The notes below the pieces were generated by a model. It saw nothing but the letters and a program-made list of their open reading frames with translations. It searched no databases and was not told the origin of the DNA. From an uncultured Clostridium sp. (GTDB lineage: Bacteria; Bacillota; Clostridia; Oscillospirales; Butyricicoccaceae), in assembly GCA_947427035.1 (NCBI GenBank), contig CANEGK010000025.1, positions 1 through 34,077 of the forward strand: a stretch of DNA of 34,077 nt, in the 5' to 3' direction. Of the stretch, positions 30,629 to 34,077 are shown in pieces; the first letter of the stretch is position 1, and every line of letters starts with the position of its first letter. Position numbers and translations under genes: made by a program.

Positions 30629-30709
30629 AAGACCATAGCAAAGAGGCAAGCGAAAGCGGACGGGAGTACCGAAAAGGAAAGCAAGAACGCGACATAAGAC
30701 CGGGCAGGG

Positions 30710-30985
30710 ATGCGAACAGTGTCTTTGCAAAGCCCCCCGGCGCTTGCCGAAAGGAACAATGCACCATCGAAACTGCTCGACGTCGACGCCCTTTGTAACA
30801 ACATCGAATGGGGAGTGAATCTGCTGTCGGCAGTGCAAGAAGCAATGGCCGAGGGTCTAAGCGAAGCGGAATCGTGCACCGACGCGCTGTATGCGGCTTT
30901 CGATGATCTGTACGACAAGCAGAAGCAGCTGCGGGCGGCCGTCGACGGACTGTTTGAGGAAAGAAGGCAGTCCAAACGCTGCTGA
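30710..30985 (+). CDS. Small hypothetical protein of the element
   Basis: 91 residues, not recognised. It is acidic in the middle (NNIEWGVNLLSAVQEAMAEG, then LSEAESCTDALYAAFDDLYD) and ends in a basic helix (FEERRQSKRC); the whole is likely helical. The start is unsure: ATG 30710 directly touches a GGG-rich site, and GTG 30719 has better spacing (AGGG 10 nt upstream). It follows the operator-controlled promoter, so it is probably repressed together with the RHH operon. Confidence 0.5.
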   Translation: MRTVSLQSPPALAERNNAPSKLLDVDALCNNIEWGVNLLSAVQEAMAEGLSEAESCTDALYAAFDDLYDKQKQLRAAVDGLFEERRQSKRC

Positions 30986-31022
30986 GCCAGAGCCGGGAGC
31001 ATTCCCCGGCCTTTCAAAAAGT

Positions 31023-31082
31023 CAGTGAATCAAGCAGTGAAATTGACAGTGAATCAGGCAGTGAAATGAACAGTGAAACGCA
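31023..31082. repeat. 12-bp tandem array (CAGTGAAWNNNN)
   Basis: CAGTGAA recurs at 31023, 31035, 31047, 31059 and 31071, always 12 bp apart, with variable four or five following bases. It ends 1 nt before a TATAAT box (31084-31089), so it may be an operator. The AGTGAAA core matches the array at 28878-28943. Confidence 0.75.
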
Positions 31083-31197
31083 GTATAATGGGGCAGAAGC
31101 CCCCTGGGGATGTGGCTGTGTTTTCTGCAAAACGGGCGGAACCCACACGGCTCCCGCAGTTGGGGGAAAGGTTTAGAAACCGAAGCGGAGGCGGTCG

Positions 31198-31415
31198 CAT
31201 GACAAACGAGCAGCTGGCGGCAGCGGTACAGGCGGGGGCTTCACGGCCTGCACAATCCCCACTGGCGCGAACAGCTGCGGCAGTTTGTCGAGCGGCAGAC
31301 GCCGTATTATCTGCATGTGGGCGTCGAGCGCTTTGCCAGCACCCGCACGTCAGCCGTTGAAAAAATCGTGCTCAGGCGGGAAGAGATGGAAAAGCAGGGA
31401 AGGGAATGCATATAA
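31198..31415 (+). pseudogene. Broken element gene: sigma-like start followed by a frameshifted C-terminal fragment
   Basis: A GGAGG-led ATG at 31198 opens with MTNEQLAAAVQAG, the usual beginning of small sigma-70-like proteins in Firmicutes elements, then loses sense. One frame over, from about 31245 to the TAA at 31413-31415, HNPHWREQLRQFVERQTPYY, then LHVGVERFASTRTSAVEKIV, looks like the end of a different small conserved element protein. Deletion and fusion of two genes is the simplest reading. The family resemblance is from memory and is weak. Confidence 0.4.
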
Positions 31416-31463
31416 AAGGGCTAAAATAGGACGGTTGGTTTTGAACTGTCTTTGAACTGTCCA

Positions 31464-31487
31464 CAAGGAATTTTTGCCTCTTTTTTG
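31464..31487 (+). repeat. Right end of the integrated element: 24-bp direct repeat (att-like)
   Basis: It carries the same 18-bp core as 26327-26344 and lies 44 nt from the terminator of the tRNA operon. The flanking bases beyond the 24 bp differ between the two copies. Confidence 0.75.
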
Positions 31488-31527
31488 CCGGATTTCACCC
31501 AATAAATGGGAGCTTAAACGCATAAGA

Positions 31528-31562
31528 AAAACCCCCGGAGCCGTTGCGGCTCCAGGGGTTTG
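31528..31562 (-). terminator. Terminator of the tRNA operon
   Basis: On the minus strand CCCCTGGAGCC and GGCTCCGGGGG form a stem with a short loop, followed by TTTTT, just after tRNA-Lys. Confidence 0.85.
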
Positions 31563-31564
31563 CG

Positions 31565-31640
31565 TGGTGATCCATCGGAGATTCGAACTCCGGACACCCT
31601 GCTTAAAAGGCAGGTGCTCTGCCGGCTGAGCTAATGGATC
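31565..31640 (-). tRNA. tRNA-Lys (anticodon TTT)
   Basis: 76 nt with encoded CCA. The acceptor GATCCAT pairs with ATGGATC, the anticodon loop CTTTTAA lies between CTGC and GCAG arms, and the T-loop is GTTCGAATC. Last gene of the cluster. Confidence 0.95.
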
Positions 31641-31685
31641 GCAAAACAATATTTATAGGAATCCCTGCCAACAGGGTGATAAACG

Positions 31686-31760
31686 TGGCTGGGATGGCAG
31701 GATTTGAACCTACGAATGCCAGAGTCAAAGTCTGGTGCCTTACCGCTTGGCGACATCCCA
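31686..31760 (-). tRNA. tRNA-Gln (anticodon TTG)
   Basis: 75 nt with encoded CCA. The acceptor TGGGATG pairs with CATCCCA, the anticodon loop is CTTTGAC within CAGA/TCTG arms, and the T-loop is GTTCAAATC. Confidence 0.95.
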
Positions 31761-31774
31761 CCGTTGAAGAAAAA

Positions 31775-31851
31775 TGGGGTGGGTGATGGGAATCGAACCC
31801 ACGACCCTCAGGACCACAATCTGATGCTCTAACCGACTGAGCTACACCCAC
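31775..31851 (-). tRNA. tRNA-His (anticodon GTG)
   Basis: 77 nt with encoded CCA. The acceptor GTGGGTG pairs with CACCCAC, the anticodon loop is TTGTGGT, the discriminator is C, and a G is encoded at position -1 (31852), as His tRNAs need. Confidence 0.95.
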
Positions 31852-31870
31852 CACATAACGACGATGAAAC

Positions 31871-31947
31871 TGGCGTGCCTGGAGGGACTCGAACCCCCAA
31901 CCTACTGCTTAGAAGGCAGTTGCTCTATCCTGCTGAGCTACAGGCAC
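31871..31947 (-). tRNA. tRNA-Arg (anticodon TCT)
   Basis: 77 nt with encoded CCA. The acceptor GTGCCTG pairs with CAGGCAC, the anticodon loop is CTTCTAA within CTGC/GCAG arms, and the discriminator is G. Confidence 0.95.
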
Positions 31948-32027
31948 ATAAACTCCTTGCAGGCACAAACTCCGCGCGGCCGGGAAGCAGAACCACCACC
32001 CCAGCCCCCAAAGGGTTTACCCGGAAA

Positions 32028-32101
32028 TGGAGCGGGTGATGGGAATCGAACCCACGTTTTCAGCTTGGAAGGCTGACATTCTACCATTGAACTACACCCG
32101 C
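32028..32101 (-). tRNA. tRNA-Gly (anticodon TCC)
   Basis: 74 nt with encoded CCA. The acceptor GCGGGTG pairs with CACCCGC, the anticodon loop is CTTCCAA within CAGC/GCTG arms, and the discriminator is T. First gene of the operon. Confidence 0.95.
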
Positions 32102-32142
32102 GCGTTGCATTTTTTAGCGTACCGCGTTTCGTCAGCTTAACA

Positions 32143-32172
32143 ATTTTAGCATGATATGAAGGATTCTGTCAA
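32143..32172 (-). promoter_or_regulatory. Promoter of the tRNA operon
   Basis: On the minus strand TTGACA (32172-32167) and TAAAAT (32148-32143) are separated by 18 nt, about 40 nt before tRNA-Gly. Confidence 0.75.
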
Positions 32173-32183
32173 GCCCTTTTTGA

Positions 32184-32222
32184 AAGAAAAAAACGCCGGA
32201 CGGGAATTTTTCCCGCCCGGCG
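32184..32222 (-). terminator. Terminator of the SLH-type gene
   Basis: On the minus strand the CGCCGGGCGGGAA/TTCCCGTCCGGCG stem is followed by TTTTTTT. Confidence 0.88.
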
Positions 32223-32247
32223 GACAATGTACGGTGGAAACTGCGGG

Positions 32248-33588
32248 TTATTCGGCGGCTTCGACGTAGGTGTCGAGGTCGGCCGGGAACTCGATGACAA
32301 CACCGTCGCCCATAGCGTTGATGGTCATTTCGATTTTGGCGGCGACATCGACGGTCTGGCCTTCGGCCGTCACGCTCATGGGCATATCCATGGTGATGGA
32401 GGAAAGCGCGTCGTTTTCAAAGGTGGCAACCATCGTGATATTGCCGATGCTCATGCTGTCCAAGCCCTCGGCCTGGCCCATAGAGCCGATGACCGTTTCG
32501 GTCATCGAGGTCAGCAGATTGCCCGGCAGGACGATGGTGTAAGACACCTTGCCGTCGGTTTCGGCCTTGGAAATGCTCTCGATGAAATACAGCGGCGAAG
32601 AAGCGGCCCCGCTCAGGTCAGAGGGGGAGAGGGCAGCCAGCGCGTCGTCAGCGCTGGTGTAGGGGGCTTTGACCTTGTTTTCGCCGTCATTGGTGTACAT
32701 GACGCCGTCTTTCAGATACTGCTCCAGGGTCTGGGTCTGCTCCAGGGCGGTGATGGTCATAACGCTGGCCAGCTCAACGCCGGTCTCGGTGACCTTCACT
32801 TTCTGGGAGCCTTCCATGTTCATGGGCACCTGAACGCCGCCCATGCTCATCGTCATGTCCATCTTCATGGACATATCGATGCTGTCGGCGCCTTCGCTGC
32901 TGCCGGCGGACAGGGCGTTGAACTCGTTGTACAGGGCCAGCTTGTCGGTCAGGAGCTTGGCGGCGTCAGCCTCGACAGCGCCGTCTTCCACCAGCTTGTT
33001 GATGAGCAGGGTCTCGCTGTCCTTCAGCGGGGTGAGCAGGGCGGAGTAAGAGACAGCGGCGATTTCGTCGCGCAGGAAGTCGCCCTGGGCCAGATACTCG
33101 TCGAGCAGGCCCTTTTCGGTGGCGAACTCAAGGGCGGAAGCATAGGTAAAATCCGCGCCCTCGGCGTCGCTGTAGCCCAGCGAACGCAGGACAAAGGTGC
33201 AGTACATCTGGGCCGAGCAGCGGTTGTTGGTGCCGAAGAGGGTGTCGGTTTCACCGGTGGTCAGCTTATTGGCGTAAGCGTAGCCGACATAGGGCAGGGC
33301 CCAGGCGTCGGCGCCGTCAAGATCGGTGAAGGGGACGTCCCAATCGCCCTCGAGGGCTTCGGCGTCCTTGCCGAGCAGGCGGACCAGCATGGTGACGGCT
33401 TCGGCGCGGGTGGGGGCGGCGTCCAGATTGTAGACGGGGTTGCCCGCTTCGTCGGTGCCTGTGCCCTTAAACAGGCCCAGCGCGTGCAGTTCGTCGGCGC
33501 GGCCGGTAAAATCGGCGGCGAAAGCGCAGACGCTCAGCAGGGCGCAGGACAGGACAAGGGCCAGCAGGCGTTTGACAGAGTGTTTCAT
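32248..33588 (-). CDS. Exported protein with an N-terminal SLH-like segment
   Basis: 446 residues. A signal peptide (MKHSVKRLLALVLSCALL, cleavage after AFA near residue 24) is followed by about 150 residues with S-layer-homology character: ELHALGLFKGTG, then LDAAPTRAEAVTMLVRLLG and an ADAWALPYVGYAYANKLTTG block. The rest (from ~205) is rich in methionine, serine and threonine, with lipid-binding-like beta features (MKMDMTMSMGGVQVPMNMEG), and resembles large LppX/DUF-type secreted domains, but I cannot name it. It is probably cell-wall-attached. AAAGGAG and a promoter (33655-33683) precede the start; it is transcribed alone. Confidence 0.75.
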   Translation of the reverse strand: MKHSVKRLLALVLSCALLSVCAFAADFTGRADELHALGLFKGTGTDEAGNPVYNLDAAPTRAEAVTMLVRLLGKDAEALEGDWDVPFTDLDGADAWALPYVGYAYANKLTTGETDTLFGTNNRCSAQMYCTFVLRSLGYSDAEGADFTYASALEFATEKGLLDEYLAQGDFLRDEIAAVSYSALLTPLKDSETLLINKLVEDGAVEADAAKLLTDKLALYNEFNALSAGSSEGADSIDMSMKMDMTMSMGGVQVPMNMEGSQKVKVTETGVELASVMTITALEQTQTLEQYLKDGVMYTNDGENKVKAPYTSADDALAALSPSDLSGAASSPLYFIESISKAETDGKVSYTIVLPGNLLTSMTETVIGSMGQAEGLDSMSIGNITMVATFENDALSSITMDMPMSVTAEGQTVDVAAKIEMTINAMGDGVVIEFPADLDTYVEAAE

Positions 33589-33654
33589 GGCGGATTTCTC
33601 CTTTACTGCATAATGTGGGCTGCCGGTTTTGCAGACAGCCCTAATAATATCCTT

Positions 33655-33683
33655 ATTTTACTCGTTTTTGGCGCGGTGTACAA
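33655..33683 (-). promoter_or_regulatory. Promoter of the SLH-type gene
   Basis: On the minus strand TTGTAC (33683-33678) and TAAAAT (33660-33655) are separated by 17 nt. Confidence 0.55.
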
Positions 33684-33729
33684 GATAAAATTTGTTCATA
33701 ATTTGTTAAATTTGTTGATGCGGGGCCGC

Positions 33730-34077
33730 TCAGTTGAGCGAGACGCCGCCCTGCGGCCGCAGCATGGCGTTTACGCGCCGGGCGGCGCAGGCGTGCTCCG
33801 GCAGCCGCAGTCCGGGGTCGGCCTTGAGCAGGGCGGCGGCGGCGTCCTGCGCGCTTTGCAGAAGGGCGACGTCCTGCGCCAGGCTGGCCAGCCTGAAATC
33901 GGGCAGGCCGTGCTGGCGCTGGCCAAAAAAATCGCCGGGGCCGCGCAGGCGCAGGTCCTCTTCGGCGATTCGAAAGCCGTCGGACTGGCGGCACAGGGCG
34001 TTTAAGCGGGCGCGCGCCGGCTCGCCCCCGCCGCCCTGCACCAGAATGCAGTAGGACTGGCGGTCGCCACGCCCCAC
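33730..34077 (-). CDS. recG: ATP-dependent DNA helicase RecG, C-terminal part (runs off the right edge)
   Basis: RecG remodels stalled replication forks and Holliday junctions. The visible 115 residues carry the C-terminal end of the helicase core and the tail: [15 protein letters not shown]-type (with M read at the window edge), [20 protein letters not shown] and [20 protein letters not shown], all strongly characteristic. The stop is at 33732-33730. The N-terminal wedge domain and most motor motifs lie outside the window. Confidence 0.93.
   Translation of the reverse strand: MGRGDRQSYCILVQGGGGEPARARLNALCRQSDGFRIAEEDLRLRGPGDFFGQRQHGLPDFRLASLAQDVALLQSAQDAAAALLKADPGLRLPEHACAARRVNAMLRPQGGVSLN

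Larger units (their letters stand above)
26321..31487. mobile_element. Plasmid-like integrated element, ~5.2 kb
   Basis: It is bounded by the 24-bp direct repeat. It contains an integrase remnant at the left end, small DNA-binding proteins in overlapping frames, four palindromic iterons next to a HTH protein, further repeat arrays, a Uma2/RHH pair and a broken sigma-like fragment. No relaxase or conjugation gene is visible, so it looks like a small replicative element that integrated near the 3' end of a tRNA operon and is now defective or needs help in trans. Confidence 0.7.

Noticed and set aside
31565-32101. A tRNA gene as the att site itself
   Set aside because: The repeated 24 bp lies beyond the operon terminator and shares no sequence with the tRNA 3' ends.
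32227-34005. 592-codon open frame on the plus strand over the SLH-type gene and recG
   Set aside because: It is antisense to two real genes, is rich in Gly, Val, His and Asp, and crosses the terminator and promoter of the opposite strand.

Overview
The window is GC-rich DNA that looks like an anaerobic, Gram-positive gut Clostridium-class bacterium (Oscillospirales-like). The signs are strong AGGAGG-type ribosome sites, sigma-A promoters of the TTGACA/TATAAT type, lipoproteins with an LAGC lipobox, an SLH-type surface protein, peptide ABC importers and oxygen-sensitive Fe-S, flavin and molybdenum enzymes. The lineage is inferred from gene style, not from a marker tree.

Region 1 (1-6770) is a molybdenum-cofactor and redox locus. 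The 5' part of moeA runs leftwards behind a ~225-nt structured leader that ends in an intrinsic terminator, a candidate Moco/tungsten-cofactor riboswitch. Divergent from it is a tightly overlapping operon: RpiR regulator, mobA, a four-cluster ferredoxin (DmsB-like), an FAD/NAD(P) oxidoreductase, and a DMSO-reductase-family catalytic protein carrying its own TorD-like chaperone domain at the N-terminus. No Tat signal or membrane anchor is visible, so this looks like a cytosolic NAD(P)H-to-substrate reductase. Region 2 (6780-8800) holds a membrane lipoprotein of unknown function and a decayed oligopeptide ATPase gene.

Region 3 (8900-26270) looks like one catabolic island for imported peptide-like or amide-like compounds. 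It has an alpha/beta hydrolase, two bleomycin-hydrolase/PepC-type cysteine peptidases (C1B), an M20 amidohydrolase, a complete Dpp/Opp-type importer, three nitroreductase-family proteins (two with an unrecognised N-terminal domain), a MarR regulator, a fumarate-reductase-like flavoprotein with a tiny 2Fe-2S partner, and an ATC-hydrolase-like protein. Three of its promoters share an AAWAACAATA motif, which suggests a common regulator. The substrate cannot be read from the sequence.

Region 4 (26321-31487) is a ~5.2 kb plasmid-like integrated element bounded by a near-perfect 24-bp direct repeat. It contains an integrase remnant broken at that repeat, small DNA-binding proteins, palindromic iterons, three short-period repeat arrays in a ~1.3 kb stretch with no convincing gene, a Uma2-family nuclease with a ribbon-helix-helix protein and palindromic operators, and a broken sigma-like fragment. 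Region 5 (31530-34077) is chromosomal: a five-gene tRNA operon (Gly, Arg, His, Gln, Lys), an SLH-type exported protein and the 3' end of recG, all on the minus strand.
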